DNA of 64,000 nt from positions 9,734,001 through 9,798,000 of the forward strand of contig JAPTYO010000017.1 in assembly GCA_036873135.1 (NCBI GenBank). Direction: 5' to 3'. How positions within the stretch are numbered: the stretch's first letter is position 1; the number at the start of each line of letters is the position of its first letter. The position numbers were made by a program, and so were the translations under genes. Below are positions 10,898 to 22,500 of the stretch, one piece after another. Source of the DNA: Clarkia xantiana subsp. parviflora (Eukaryota > Streptophyta > Magnoliopsida > Myrtales > Onagraceae). The notes below the pieces were generated by a model. That model was not told the origin of the DNA, searched no databases, and worked only from the letters and a program-made list of their open reading frames with translations.

Positions 10898-12674
10898 ATG
10901 GCTGGTGGTGGCAAGCAGAAGAAGCAAGTCCCGGCGAGCAGTTCTCGCCCTGCTGGAACCCTGAATTCCGCGTTGCCGGAGCGTGCTGCTGAACAAGGTG
11001 ATCACTTTGCTGTTTCTCACACAGGGGGGCATGATGAAGATCACGAGGTCTCAGTCCGAGACACGGCGGTGAACAGGGAGGATATCCCAAGAAGGGAGGT
11101 GGATGCTCCTCCAAATCCGGTGGTGCACAGGGAGGAAATCCCGCGGAGGGAGGTAGGTGCTTCCTCAAACCCGGAGTTGGCTAAGGCAGTAGCAGATGCT
11201 ATGCCCATGTTCCTGGAGGCCATGGAGGCTCTTTTGGACAGAAGAGAGGCTGCCAAGAGAAGGGAATAGTTGCCTCCACCTCCTCCAAGGGAGGTTCAAG
11301 AGGAACAGGAGGTTCAGTCCAGGAATAGGGGTAAGGAACCCGCGCACTCGGAAAGGTTCGTGGTCGACGGTCCCGGACCAGTGCAACATAGGACCATTCC
11401 CCTGAATGACCCCATCACCCCCGATCAGGTGGTGAAGATCGTCAACATCTGCATGGGTGACCAGAAGCATATGACATCGGAGCTGAGGGATCGATCTACT
11501 CATCCTTTTGTTCCACGGCTGATAGATACTGTCGCCCCGCCAGGGCTAGGTATTCCGACTATCAAGGAGTACGATGGTGAAGGAGACCCAGTCCGCCATG
11601 TTCAGAGGCATGTCCAGGCCTGTATGGGTAGAGCCGCGAATGATGACATCGTGTGTGTGCTGTTCCCGATCACATTGGGAGAAAGGGCCTTGACGTGGTT
11701 TTTCAGCCTACGCCAGGATGTATTACTTGCTGGACTGATATGCACGGCCGCTTCATCAAGCGGTAACAGGGTCGTAGGCGCCTTTTGAAGAGCGTGAGGT
11801 CTTTTACCCAGGTGGTGCAGAGGTCTGACGAATCGTTGGCGTATTACTACAACCGGTTCACTGCTAGTGTCGCGGAGATTGACGAGGAGATATCGGAGGG
11901 AGAGACCATCCGCACCTTCCTTCGGAACCTAACTGCCCCATATGGTTCCGATCTGATGCGTAGTGTGGCCGCGAAGGCTGTGTGGAGTACGGAAGCTTTG
12001 CAAGCGAGGGTGAAGCAGCAAATCGACGTGCAGGAGTCGAAGATTTCTGCCGGAGAGCTTGATCCTCCGAAGTCAGGAAGAGGAAAGCAATCGTTCAAGC
12101 TGTCGGACGATCGCAAAGGGAACGACAAATCGGAGGGAAGTAGGAGCCGTGGTCTCCCCGATAGAAGGGAGGACAAGCGTCCTCCGAGGAAGGATAACCG
12201 AGAGGATTGTCACGTTCCTCTCAACAGTTCGATGGCCGCCGTGCTAGCGGTGATGGATCGGCAGGGTCTCGTCCGATACCCCCCGAGGAAAGAAGGTGAA
12301 TTCTTGGGAGGTCGCTCTGATCGTTACTGTCGGTATCACCGAGCCAATGGTCACGACACAGATAACTGTCGGGAGCTGAAGAAGGAGATAGAGAAGCTGA
12401 TCCAGAAGGGGAAGCTTAAGGAGTTTGTTGGTGGGGGACGGTGCCGATCCCGTTCCAAAACTCGATCGCGGTCCCGTTCCAGGTCCCGCGATCGATCTCC
12501 AAAGAAGAAGAAGGTTGAGCCGGAATCTTCCGGTGCCCGTAAGGAGAGGCGGGGAACCATCAATGTCATTCATGGAGGAATGGCGGCGGGAGGTGTACCT
12601 CCGCTTCTCGGGAGAATTACGCTTCCCGTATTTCTGCTGCCTTGGTGTTAGGAAAGAGGTCCTGATCGTGGACT
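10898..12674 (+). pseudogene. gag region of element B, two frameshifts and two stops
   Basis: Homologous to the gag of A and C. From ATG 10898 the frame meets TAG at 11267-11269, then a one-base deletion near 11710 (in the segment encoding the SLPPGC stretch in A and C), TAA at 11764-11766 (Tyr codon in A and C), and a second one-base deletion near 12592, before the protease. The two deletions account for the frame moves 2 to 1 to 0. The CX2HX4HX4C knuckle lies near 12330-12370 and the Arg/Ser run near 12441-12500. Gag normally forms the particle and binds the element RNA; this copy cannot make it. Confidence 0.88.
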
Positions 12675-15600
12675 ATGAAGGAAGAAATGGTGATTTCTTT
12701 CTCAGCACAGGATCTGATAGGCGTGGAGAGCCCCCACGATGACGCCTTGGTCGTGACCTTGGATGTGGATGGATTCGAGATGAAGCGGATCCTGATAGAC
12801 GGAGGGAGCTCCTCCGACATTCTGTTCATGGACGCCTTGGAAGCCATGGGAAAGACGAAGAAGGACCTGACGCAGGTGAACTTCTCGATGGTGGGATTCT
12901 CTGCTTCTACTTCCTATCCGCTGGGAATGATCACCTTACCGGTGGAATTCGGTAGTGGGTGGAAAGTGGAAAGGCGGAACATGGATTTCGTCGTGGTGGA
13001 GTCTGCGGGGACGTACAATGCAATCATCGGGAGGACCACCATCAATCCTCTCATGGCAGTCGCCTCGACCGTCCACCAGAAGATGAAGTTTCCGAATGAT
13101 AATGGAGTCGGGGAGGTCAGGGGTGACCAGGTGGCATCCAGAAAGTGTTATGTTACCGCCACCCGAAGGAGAAGGAGGGAAGCTATGGTTGTCCTTCAGA
13201 CTGATGCCGATCCTCGAGAGGAGTTTGGGCGTCCCGCCCCCATGGAGGATCTGAAAGAGGTCGAGATTGACGGACCTCAAAGAAAAGTGAAGATCGGGTC
13301 TGCTTTGTCGGAGGAAAGAGCCCGAGAATTGATCGAGCTCCTCAAGGAGTTCAAGGAGCTGTTTGCCTGGTCCCCGAGCGATATGCCAGGAATCAGCCCC
13401 GACGTGATAGTGCACGAGCTGAAGATTGATCCCGCGATCAAGCCTATCATGCAGAAGAGGCGCCCGATGGGCGCAGATAAAAGGATCGCGATCCAGCAGG
13501 AAGTGGGTAGGTTGCTCGACGCTGGATTCATCAAGGAGCTCCAATCCAATACTTGGGTCGCTAACCCGGTCCTGGTGAGGAAGAGTAACGGGAAGTGGCG
13601 GATGTGTGTCGATTTCCGTGACTTGAACAAAGCTTGCCCGAAAGACTGTTATCCGCTCCCGAGAATCGACCAGTTGGTGGATGCCACGTCGGGACATGAG
13701 CTGCTGAGCTTCATGGATGCTTATTCTGGTTATAACCAGATCAAGATGGCGAAGGAGGATTCACCCCACACAGCCTTCTATGCTGATAGTGATGTCGATC
13801 ACTATGATGTTATGCCCTTTGGGCTGGTCAATGCTGGAGCAACTTACCAGAGGATGGTGAACAAGTTGTTCGGGGACATGCTGGGAAAGACCATGGAGGC
13901 TTATGTGGATGACATGTTAGTGAAGTCCCGACAGGCGGGTGACCATGTCCGCAACTTGGCGGTGGCGTTTGAGCGGATGAGGTTTCATCAAGTTCGTTTG
14001 AATCCGGACAAGTGCGCTTTCGGAGTGAACTCGGGGAAGTTTCTGGGCTTTATGGTGAGCCAAAGAGGAATTGAGGTGAACCCCGAGAAACTGAGAGCGA
14101 TCAAGGAGATGCAGTCTCCGATAAACCATCAGGAGGTTCAAGTGCTGAATGGCCGACTGGCTGCAATGAATCGCTTCCTGTCCAAGGCGAGTGACCGATC
14201 AATGCCATTTTTTGAAGTCCTGAGGGCCAACAAGAAGTGTGAGTGGACCGACAAGTGTGAAGAGGCGTTCCAGGCACTCAAGCAGCACCTTCGCACCCTC
14301 CCGCCGTTGGCGAAACCAGTCCCAGGCGAGCCGCTCTATCTTTACTTGGCTGTTTCCGAATTTGCCATTAGCTCTGTGTTAGTGAAGGTTGTCGAGGGTA
14401 ATCAAGTCCCCGTTTATTATGTAAGCAAGGCGTTTGCCAAGTCTGAAATGAATTATCCCGCCGTTGAGAAGTATCTCTTTGCGTTGATTATTACTGATCG
14501 GAAGCTGAGGCCTTATTTCCATGCGCATGAGATTACTGTGCTGACGAATCAGCCTTTGAAGCATTTTTTGAACCGACCTGATGCGTCGGGGAGATTGGTG
14601 AAATGGGCAGTCGAGCTTACGGAGTTCCGTATTCACTTTGCCCCGAGAACGGCTATTAAGGGCCAGGCATTGGCAGACTTCATAGCAGAGTCTACAGCAC
14701 CCGATCTGGAAGAAGCAGGTCCTGTAGAGGGGGCAGCCATGGAGGTCCCGATAGCAGAACAACCAGAAATAGCAGAGCAATCAGAACAGCCAAATGAGGA
14801 GAACACCTGGGAAATGTACACTGATGGTTCTTCAAGTGTAGAGGGATCGGGGGCAGGATTTGTATTGATACCGCCCTGTAGAGGCGAGCCCCTGCGATAT
14901 GCCTTGGCCTTTACATTTAGGGCCACCAACAATGAAGCTGAGTATGAGGCTCTCATCACGGGCCTTAATATCGCCAAAGGTACGGGAGTTGATCATTTAA
15001 AGGTAAAGTGTGATGCTAACCTGATCGTGAATCAAGTCCAGGGGAATTACGAGGCGAAGAACCCGACAATGAGGAAGTATTTGCACGAGGTGCAGACTTT
15101 GAAGGGAAGCTTCAAAAGCTTCGACATTGAGGCAATCCCGAGGGAAGAAAACGCGGAGGCAGATGCCTTGAGCAAATTTGCCCTGGGGGTAGCCTCCGAG
15201 GAGAATCGGAAGGTGCACTTTCTGGAGAGGGTAATTATCTCAACCATCGATCCATCGGAGGTATGTGCTATTGAAGCAGGATCGGAGGAAGAAGAGGAAC
15301 CCACCTGGATGACCCCGATAGTCACATACCTGACTACGGGGGCACACCCCGACGATGAAGTGGCAGCTGTCAGGTTGCGTCGAATCGTAAGCAACTACAT
15401 GATGGTGGACAACCAGTTATATAAGAAGGGGCATGTAAAGCCTTTTCTGAGATGTGTGGCGGAGCCTGACACGAATCGGATTCTTAGAGAATTGCACGAA
15501 GGAGTCGCGGCCTGTAATGAAGGGGCCCGATCCATTGTGAGGAAAGCGCTGAATTTAGGCTACTACTGGCCTTCGATGAACAAGGAAGCGATAGCGTTGG

Positions 15601-16538
15601 TCCAATCTTGTGATGCGTGCCAGAGGTACGCTCCGAATATCGTGGCTCCCGCCGCGAACTTGACGTCCATCAAGAGTGCTTGGCCCTTCGCGCAGTGGGG
15701 CATTGACTTGGTGGGACCCCTTCCGCAAGCGAAAGGTCAGTGCAAGTACTTACTTGTAGCCATTGATTACTTTTCGAAGTGGATAGAGGCTAAGGCGTTG
15801 GCCAAGACGACGGGGAAACAGATCGTCAAGTCTCTCCAGACTCAAATTGTATCCCGGTACGGGGTTCCTAAAGTGTTGATCAGCGATAATGGTCCTCCGT
15901 TCAATGGGGTTCAGTTGAAGGAGTATCTGGAACCGCTGAACATTGAGCATCGGAGAGCTTCGGTCCACCACGCTCAAACAAATGGGCAAGTGGAATCAGC
16001 CAACAAGATTGTAATGGATGGCTTGAAGAAGAGGGTCTATGCCTTGCAGGGTCATTGGCTAGATGGGCTTGAAAACGTGCTGTGGGCTGTTAGAACAACA
16101 CCCAAGCAATCGACGGGGGAGACTCCGTTTGGCCTTGTTTATGGCACGGAGGCAGTTGCTCCCGTGGAGATAGCGGTGGCGTCCCATCGCATGAGGTATT
16201 ATGAGCCTCTGACGAACGAAGAAATGAGACGTCTGGACTTGGACTTGCTTGAAGAGAAAAGGTGGAAGGCTGATGAAGTTCAGGCTCGGATGCGTCTGGC
16301 AACAGCCAGGTACTATAATCGGCGGGTCAAGTCCCGACAATTCTTCGTTGGAGAACTTGTTTGGCGGAGGAATGAGTTCGTCTATCAAGATCGGATCAAC
16401 AAGCTGTCACCGAAATGGGAGGGACCTTACAAGATCGTAGGGATGCCAGCCCCGAATGCGTACAAGTTAGAAGACCTTGATGGCAAGACGTTGAAACATT
16501 CTTTCAGTGGCGCACACTTGAAAAAATGTCATGTTTGA
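12675..16538 (+). CDS. Open pol frame of element B: protease-RT-RNase H-integrase
   Basis: 1287 residues without a stop. The ATG at 12675 is only a Leu-to-Met change relative to A (CTG), so it is not the natural start; the product would normally be part of gag-pol. Domains: protease DGGSS at about residue 42; RT with YVDD at 410-413; degenerate first RNase H (about 520-690); second RNase H with MYTDGSS at about 714-720; integrase finger from about 941; catalytic core with SDNG and QVESANK; GPY-like end. The second His of the HHCC finger is Asn (codon 15516-15518; His in A, C and D), which should weaken zinc binding. Codon usage and motifs otherwise look normal. Confidence 0.88.
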   Translation: MKEEMVISFSAQDLIGVESPHDDALVVTLDVDGFEMKRILIDGGSSSDILFMDALEAMGKTKKDLTQVNFSMVGFSASTSYPLGMITLPVEFGSGWKVERRNMDFVVVESAGTYNAIIGRTTINPLMAVASTVHQKMKFPNDNGVGEVRGDQVASRKCYVTATRRRRREAMVVLQTDADPREEFGRPAPMEDLKEVEIDGPQRKVKIGSALSEERARELIELLKEFKELFAWSPSDMPGISPDVIVHELKIDPAIKPIMQKRRPMGADKRIAIQQEVGRLLDAGFIKELQSNTWVANPVLVRKSNGKWRMCVDFRDLNKACPKDCYPLPRIDQLVDATSGHELLSFMDAYSGYNQIKMAKEDSPHTAFYADSDVDHYDVMPFGLVNAGATYQRMVNKLFGDMLGKTMEAYVDDMLVKSRQAGDHVRNLAVAFERMRFHQVRLNPDKCAFGVNSGKFLGFMVSQRGIEVNPEKLRAIKEMQSPINHQEVQVLNGRLAAMNRFLSKASDRSMPFFEVLRANKKCEWTDKCEEAFQALKQHLRTLPPLAKPVPGEPLYLYLAVSEFAISSVLVKVVEGNQVPVYYVSKAFAKSEMNYPAVEKYLFALIITDRKLRPYFHAHEITVLTNQPLKHFLNRPDASGRLVKWAVELTEFRIHFAPRTAIKGQALADFIAESTAPDLEEAGPVEGAAMEVPIAEQPEIAEQSEQPNEENTWEMYTDGSSSVEGSGAGFVLIPPCRGEPLRYALAFTFRATNNEAEYEALITGLNIAKGTGVDHLKVKCDANLIVNQVQGNYEAKNPTMRKYLHEVQTLKGSFKSFDIEAIPREENAEADALSKFALGVASEENRKVHFLERVIISTIDPSEVCAIEAGSEEEEEPTWMTPIVTYLTTGAHPDDEVAAVRLRRIVSNYMMVDNQLYKKGHVKPFLRCVAEPDTNRILRELHEGVAACNEGARSIVRKALNLGYYWPSMNKEAIALVQSCDACQRYAPNIVAPAANLTSIKSAWPFAQWGIDLVGPLPQAKGQCKYLLVAIDYFSKWIEAKALAKTTGKQIVKSLQTQIVSRYGVPKVLISDNGPPFNGVQLKEYLEPLNIEHRRASVHHAQTNGQVESANKIVMDGLKKRVYALQGHWLDGLENVLWAVRTTPKQSTGETPFGLVYGTEAVAPVEIAVASHRMRYYEPLTNEEMRRLDLDLLEEKRWKADEVQARMRLATARYYNRRVKSRQFFVGELVWRRNEFVYQDRINKLSPKWEGPYKIVGMPAPNAYKLEDLDGKTLKHSFSGAHLKKCHV

Positions 16539-17393
16539 TCCTAAGTCGCCTTAAGTGGTGCATGATGTTAAGTCGCCGCGAATGGCGCAAGTTATCTATC
16601 GATTGATCCGATGTAAGCAAGCTTTGAGTTATTAATGAATAAAAGAAGTTGCTTCCGATCAAATTGCTTTTAGATTTATTCTAACTGTTGGTAAGTCGTC
16701 TTAAAGGACGCGATTAAAGCCTTCCGAGGTACGATTAAAAAGCCTTCCGAGGTACGAGTAAGTCGTCTTAAAGGACGCGATAAAAGCCTTCCGAGGTACG
16801 ATTAAAAAGCCTTAAGAGGTACGATTAAGTCGTCTTTATGGCGCGATAAAAAGCCTTCCGAGGTAAGAACAAAAGCCTTACGAGGTATGATTAACTCGTC
16901 TTTATGATGCAACAAAAAGCCTAGGTATGAATAAAATCCCTAAGGGTTCCGAGTAAGTCGTCTTTATGATGCAGCAAAAAGCCTTAAGGGGTATGATTAA
17001 GTCGTCTAGAATGACGCGATAAAAATCCTTAAATGGTACGATAAAATCATCTTAAGTGATGTGCGAAATTTCCTTGAACGGCATGGACGAGAAACCTTAA
17101 GTGGTGAGGTCCCGAGAAAAACGTCGCGAAGGACGTATGAAATCACCTTAAATGGCACGGGCAAGAAACCTAAAGTGGTAAGTTCTTGTGAAGCATCGGA
17201 AGGATGTATGAAGTCATCTTAAGTGATGTATCGGAACGTTTTAAGTAACGAGTCAAGTCGCTTTAAGTAGTGCAATAATAGTCGAGACCAAAATAGATAA
17301 AAGGAATTTTTCATAAAGGCTCGAAGGCCTGAAGGTTCCGATACAAGGAGGAAATTGTGAAGAGGAAATTACAAGGACTTAAAGAATGAAGCA
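16539..17393 (+). repeat. Irregular tandem array between pol and the antisense gene of B
   Basis: Repeats of TAAGTCGTCTTAAAGGACGCG and AAAGCCTTCCGAGGTACGA, in mixed order, fading into GCCTTAAGTGGT-like copies at both ends. Same position as the arrays in A and C, but a different unit. No open frame of note. Confidence 0.75.
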
Positions 17394-20050
17394 TTAAGCC
17401 TGGTCCTTATTGGAAGTTGGGTCCTCAGCAGCTTCGGAGGGAGCAGAGTTCGCGGGGTCCAGGGCAGAAGGCTCCGCAGTTCGTGGAGTCGGGTCCGCGG
17501 CACCCTCGGGGGCATCGGCCTCATCACTCTACGCGGGGAGGTTGAAGTATTTCTCCGCGAAGGGGGCGAGGGTCTCAGACTTCTTGAAGTCAATGGCATC
17601 CTCGTATACCGTGTAAAGCTCCTCGACGGCATTGAACATAACGTTCTCCACCTCGGCATTGCAGAACCCCACGGCATCCGCCTTGAAATCGTCGGAGTTC
17701 CGATACTCCTCGCGACCCTGAGCCTTGGCCTCAGCCAGCTTGGCAGGAAATTCAGCCTTCTCGGCCTCTAGCCCTGCCTTGGCTTCCTCGAGCCTTGCCT
17801 TGGCTTCCTCGAGAATGCTCTTCTCGAGGACGAGCTGCCTCTGCTCCGCTTCGTGCCGTTGCTGTTCCTCTTTGAGCGTCCTCCGCTCCCGACGCAGCAA
17901 GGATTCATAGTCATGGACCTGCTTTTGCAAGTCCATAGCCTTCTGGCCAAGGAGGGTCTGCTCCTTGGTTATCTTTTCCCTTGCCGCCACAGCATCGGCA
18001 AGGTCCTCTTGGAGCTTGGCCAAGGCGTCGGGGTCCGACCTGGCCCGCTCCTCCTTCAGAGCATCCTTCAGAGCGAGGATGTAACCAAAGCAGCGCTGTT
18101 GGTTCGCAGTTTCCTGAGGCAAAAGGAAAAGAGGTTAAGGTCCGATAATCGAAGGCAAGAGCAAAAGCGAAAATAAAGTTTTACCTCCATCCGACGGATG
18201 GCCATGTCGCGAAGATCCTCGTCGATATCTTCGTCAGCCAAGGAGATCGGACGTCTCAAGGATGGTGGAATTGACCCTGCCATCAGGGCCAATTCTGGCT
18301 GAAGGTCTCCCCGATGGAGTGGGACCCCTCGAAGAGACTCGATCGGGTTCCAGGGAACCGTCTCTTGATCGGGGGGTGTAAACCCCGTAGAGGCTCCCAT
18401 CCAGGGGAAGAGGAGGGATGACCCTGGAAGCTTCGGTCGGAGGCTCTGGAGTGGGAGAGCGCAAATCCAAGGGAGGACTCCGGGACACGTCCTCCACAGC
18501 TGGCCTCAGGATGCTCCGCCCTGGCCTCCGACGGGGAATCAGGCCTTCATTTGGCTCCTCGGAGGAGGGGGAAACATCCAAGTCAGTCACCTGACAGAAC
18601 TGAGTTTCCGTCGGGGTATTCTCTGTTATCGGCTCCCGTGGAGTCGCAGCCCTCGCTGGAGTTGCAGCCTTCGTCGGAGTGAGAGCCTCCGATTGACCTG
18701 CGGTTACGGGACGAATAAAGTCAGGAAGTTCATTATTGGGGCACCAGATGACCCCGCGCGGGACGTACTGGTCCTTTCCACAGAAGTTGTAATAGCCCGC
18801 CTTGAGGACGCGGGGGTTTCCCCTTGAAGTATGTATTTGATTTCTCTGACCCGCGTCTGCCGGTCGGAGGGGATAAACTCCTCGGGAACCAACCTCCTGT
18901 ATGTTTTAATAGCTTGGCGAACACGCTTACCTTCCTTGGCGGTGGTGACACCGAAGGCCTTGTTCACCTCCTCTCTTTTGGCCCGCTTGGCCATCTCGAC
19001 TTGCTCCTCAGTCGGAGGAGCCGCAGAAGAGGAGGCTCCCCTCTTCAAGGACTTCCGCTTCCGCTTGGAGCCTGGGATAGCGTCGGTCTCCCCCTGCTTC
19101 AACATGAGATGGGTCAGCAGAGATGCCTTCTTGGCTGCAAAAATGAAAGTAAAAATGCAGTTAGAAGTGTTACCCAAAGAACCAAATTGTCGGAAATTGA
19201 ATCGAGGAGTTGGACCCCGATCTTGATCAGGTCCCCCTCCACGAGTTTATTGGCGTCAAGTGGAGCGAAGGACTCCCCCCAACGATAAAGCTGGATAAGT
19301 TGAAGGGTGTTGAAGTCGTCCTCGGTGTAGGACTCAAACTTGGGGGCAGGGTCCGCGACAACCTCCCATCGGGGCCACGGGACGGAGTTGTTCTGGACGA
19401 AGAAGTAGTACTTCTTCCACCCGCTGTTGTCGGACCCTGAGTCGCGAAGGAACCCCCGATCCTTGTTGAATTTCCAAGTCTCGCCGTCCCAGCCGAAGCG
19501 GGCGAGTTGCTCCTTGGTCCATTTGGGAAGTCGAGGGGTTAAGGAGCAGACCCCAGCCTTGTTACATTTCATTCCGTAGAAAGTACGGAAGAGCAGCAGA
19601 CTGTACGTCCATTGTGGGCGGAGGCACAGGACTTGGAAGGCATTCCACACGCGGATAGCGTGTGGGGAGAAGGTGGTTGGATGCGTCTTGTAGAAGTTAC
19701 ACATTTCAACCAGATTCCCGCAGAAAGGGAATCCGATCCCGGCGTTTATCTGTCCCGTGGAGACAAACACTTCTCCTTCCCGAGGACGGGTAACTATGTG
19801 TTTTCTCTTAGTAGGTTGGCGAGAATCGTAGGGAAAGCGAGGTTCCCAGGCCGAAGTGATGCAACCTTCCCGGAGAGCAGCTTCATAAAGGGTCTCCGAG
19901 ATTTCATTAATAGCAAGCTCGAACGTAAAAAGGTTCCTTCCTCTGGAACTGGCCTCGTCTAAAAACGGCCATAATGGGAAAACTTAGGCAAGAAAAAGAA
20001 GATAATATCAGTAAATCACGGAGGCAAAGAAGGAAAGTCTTACCAGACAT
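17394..20050 (-). pseudogene. Antisense spliced gene of element B, broken
   Basis: ATG 20050 in a seven-base exon (20044-20050), intron 19959-20043 (GTAAGA...TTTTTAG), then an open exon through 19114 whose N-terminal half (WNAF, YGMKCN, DNSGWKKYYFF, PWPRWE) closely matches C. A second intron lies near 19140-19176; a third is at 18114-18184. The last exon is charged and coiled-coil-like and ends at the expected stop 17394-17396. Lesions: one-base loss in a C run near 18815, frameshift near 18375, and TAG at 17529-17531 where C has Glu. Intron positions equal those of A and C. No known enzymatic motif seen; function unknown. Confidence 0.8.
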
Positions 20051-20204
20051 AGTGGGTGATTGATCGGAGAAGATCTTGACGGCAGGAAGCCGAATCGCCG
20101 GAGAATCAAACGAGACTTGAAGAGAAAAGCTTCGAGGTTTGACAATGGCAGAGCTTTCAGAAATCAGAACGGTAAGGAAGGAGTGAATAGTGCCAGGGTT
20201 TTGG

Positions 20205-20212
20205 CTTTTATA
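20205..20212 (-). promoter_or_regulatory. TATA box of the antisense gene, element B
   Basis: TATAAAAG on the minus strand, 155 bases before the ATG at 20050, followed by CCAAAACCCTGG. Upstream (20235-20285 on the plus strand) are two paired motifs, AATCCGGACCGTTGAAGAC and AATCTGGATCGTCGAGATT, about 33 bases apart, similar to those of A and C. Confidence 0.7.
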
Positions 20213-20596
20213 GATAAAAAGACAGCTGGACAGATTCAAATCCGGACCGTTGAAGACGAAACGACTCAATCTGGATCGTCGAGATTATAGGGGACAGTAG
20301 GGAAGAGACGTTAGTGACGTAATACTGCTTTTTCAGAAAGCAGCAGTCACGCCTGCTTAGGCGTCGTTTCATCATCCCTTGCATTTAATGGTGGAGTAAC
20401 CGAGGAGTCTCCTCGGATTTGGCAACTGTCCTTAGAGTCTCGAGGAATCGTGAGCGAGAAGCTCTGTGATTAAAGAGTTGCACCCAAGGTAAAAGCCTCC
20501 GATGGTAATATCGGGAGGTCTGGAGATGAAAGCCTTCGACGATGATGTCGGAAGGTCCGGAATTGGAAGACACGACGGACTATAAGTCCCTCGTGT
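20213..20596. other. Upstream region of the antisense gene, element B
   Basis: No gene. It carries the AACGG-type motif pair described with the TATA box, then a GC-balanced stretch that includes two copies of a CTCCGATGGTAATATCGGGAGG-like hairpin (about 20495-20555), up to the polypurine tract at 20597-20608. Confidence 0.5.
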
Positions 20597-20608
20597 CTTG
20601 GGGGCAAA

Positions 20609-21348
20609 TGATGGGTTCCGATGTAATCGTTAGCCCCGTTAACAGTCAATAAACGGCGGGTAAGCCTAGAGGGCCTCGCGAAAGACCTGGAAGGTCCAGA
20701 AGCCCATTATGAAGGGTCCCGACGAGATCGGTCCCGATATATGAACTGAATGCTCCCGACGAGAAGCCTCTGAGTAGGCCCCGATATGCCTTTGAGAAGG
20801 TCCCGATAATAAAGCCCCGAGAATGCTGGCCCTGTCCCGTGGGACGAGGGGTCCTGGGTGGTGACCTAGAATGAGATACCTCTGGAGTCCCCGATATGGA
20901 TCGGGACTTGTGATCAGAGGATAAGACTAAGAAACCCGCCTACTAGATAGAGTAGTGGGGAAACGGTTAAGATACGGATAAACTCCCCCGAGATACGCAA
21001 GGCGTGCCCGAGATACGCGGAGCGTGGGCGAGATAGGCGGAGCGTGGGGCGAGATACGCGGAATCCTGAACGAGATATACGAAACGTGGGTAAACTGCCA
21101 GGCGCGGTTACAGGTAACTGAGGTAACTTCCCCTCCTATATAAATGAGGAAGTTACCTCAGAAAGGTTACACTCTCTAATACGAACTTAGACTATTGTTA
21201 TCCACCCCATCGTTCAAACTCTCATTTAAGCATCGGAGAGGGATTCTGGGTCACCACCCAGATCATCCCCTTTTTGCAGGATTACGCGGAGCCAAGGAGT
21301 TCAGGTTTTCCGTCAAGAACGTACCGGAGCTTCGACCGTGATCCAACA
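20609..21348 (+). repeat. 3' LTR of element B, 740 bases
   Basis: Runs from TGATGGGTTCC to CCAACA after the polypurine tract. TATA box TATATAAA at 21137-21144. U3 is close to the LTRs of element C and unlike that of A. The right flank TAAAT (21349-21353) would be the target duplication; its partner is off-window. Confidence 0.9.
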
Positions 21349-22083
21349 TAAATAAATAAATATTTTTAAAATATCTCGGATATATTTGAAATATCTCGGA
21401 TATATTCGAAATATATAAAAATATATATATTTATATGTAATAGTTATTTATCTGTAAGATAATTATCTATAGAAATTATCTGTAAGGTATTTATCCATAG
21501 TTATTTATCTGTAAGATAATTATCTATAGGTATATATCTCCTACTATTTAGGGATAATTATTTGTAGATATTTATCAGTAGGAATGTATCCGTCAGTTAT
21601 TTAATTATTTTAAGATTTAGGAGATCTTATCTTTAATCAATGTGAGTTCTACTATAAATAAGGATCCAGTTGTCTCGAAATTCGTGCAAATTTTGTCTAG
21701 ATTAATTAAACGATAAAGGGTTAATTGTGTATATTCGTCATATTAGCTTGCGTCGATTTAATTGCGTATGATAATCGATAATATTATTAGGTTTATTGTA
21801 ATTCATGTGTATAGTTAATTTATAGTTGATTAATGATAAAATTGGTAAATTAAGTGAATTGAGTACCGAAAGGACGAATTTAACTCCATGTGTTTTAATT
21901 CGTAATAGAACCCCCGAACTTGAATCTTTTAATCTTAGACCGATTCAAAACCTAAGTGTTTAATTCGTTCTTCATTTAGAAAATTTTGGATTCTAGTTAG
22001 CCAAATAATTAACTAGTGGCGACTCTTTTCAAAATCCACGTTTTCAAAACGTAATTCGCCGTAGGTTAGATTTAGGTCTGACA
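21349..22083 (+). repeat. Right part of the 5' LTR of element H
   Basis: Starts at the insertion edge of B and ends CTGACA just before the primer site. The first 200 bases hold short AT-rich repeats (AAATATCTCGGATATATT and TATCTGTAAGATAATTATC types). TATA-like box near 21652. Left part off-window beyond B and A. Confidence 0.5.
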
Positions 22084-22086
22084 ATT

Positions 22087-22104
22087 TGGCGACTCTGCTG
22101 GAGA
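22087..22104 (+). other. Primer-binding site of element H
   Basis: TGGCGACTCTGCTGGAGA, three bases after the CA end of the LTR. Similar sites in Ogre-like elements are described as tRNA-Arg type; I infer the same here from resemblance. Confidence 0.55.
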
Positions 22105-22299
22105 TAATTGAGGGTTCGGGCTCTTTATATTTGCTTATTTGCCATGTTTTAGTTTTTTTATATATATGTGACTTTGTTATTCTAACTTGGTTATTTTTGT
22201 GTGATTTCAGGTGTTAATTTGATTTTTTTATTATGACTGACTAATTTTCTTTATTGTATTATATATTGCTGGAATTCACACACACCACTCTAGTATAAT

Positions 22300-22500
22300 C
22301 TCCAAAACGCCTAAAATCCAGGGCGAGTAGGAACCCCGGAGGTTTAGTACGGTACGACCGGAGCGGTAGTTCCGCCGGTACGACTCGGAAATACTCACTC
22401 GCTCGTGTAGGTCTCGAGATCCCTTTTTAGGGGGAGGAAACCACCGTGTCGGGAACCTATCAGTGGAACCTACCTTGTAGAGCAAAGCCACACATTTTTA
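22300..22500 (+). other. GC-rich leader segment of H with a stem-loop
   Basis: A sharply GC-richer block in an AT-rich leader. 22353-22380 can fold as CCG-GA-GCGG, loop TAGTT, CCGC-CGG, flanked by repeated GGTACGAC. It has no open frame I would trust. Confidence 0.4.

Larger units (their letters stand above)
10843..21348 (+). mobile_element. Element B: second Tat/Retand-like element, 5' LTR displaced off-window
   Basis: Contains a primer site, broken gag (10898-12674), open pol (12675-16538), tandem array, antisense gene (17394-20050), polypurine tract (20597-20608) and 3' LTR (20609-21348). From the first bases after the primer site its sequence follows the C subfamily (GGGAAGCTTAC) and not A. 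Its 3' LTR is also C-like. Its 5' LTR should therefore lie left of element A, outside this window. Confidence 0.85.

Noticed and set aside
12675..16538. B pol as an independently started gene
   Set aside because: Its ATG is a Leu-to-Met change inside the polyprotein; homologues start at gag far upstream.
10127..21348. B as a chimeric element with a type-1 5' LTR and type-2 3' LTR
   Set aside because: Insertion of A into B's primer site explains the extra A base and the subfamily change with one simple event. Chimerism remains the fallback if the upstream sequence disagrees.
22276..22491. Minus-strand 71-residue frame in the H leader
   Set aside because: Opposite to the element, in a structured GC-rich leader; no homology recognised.
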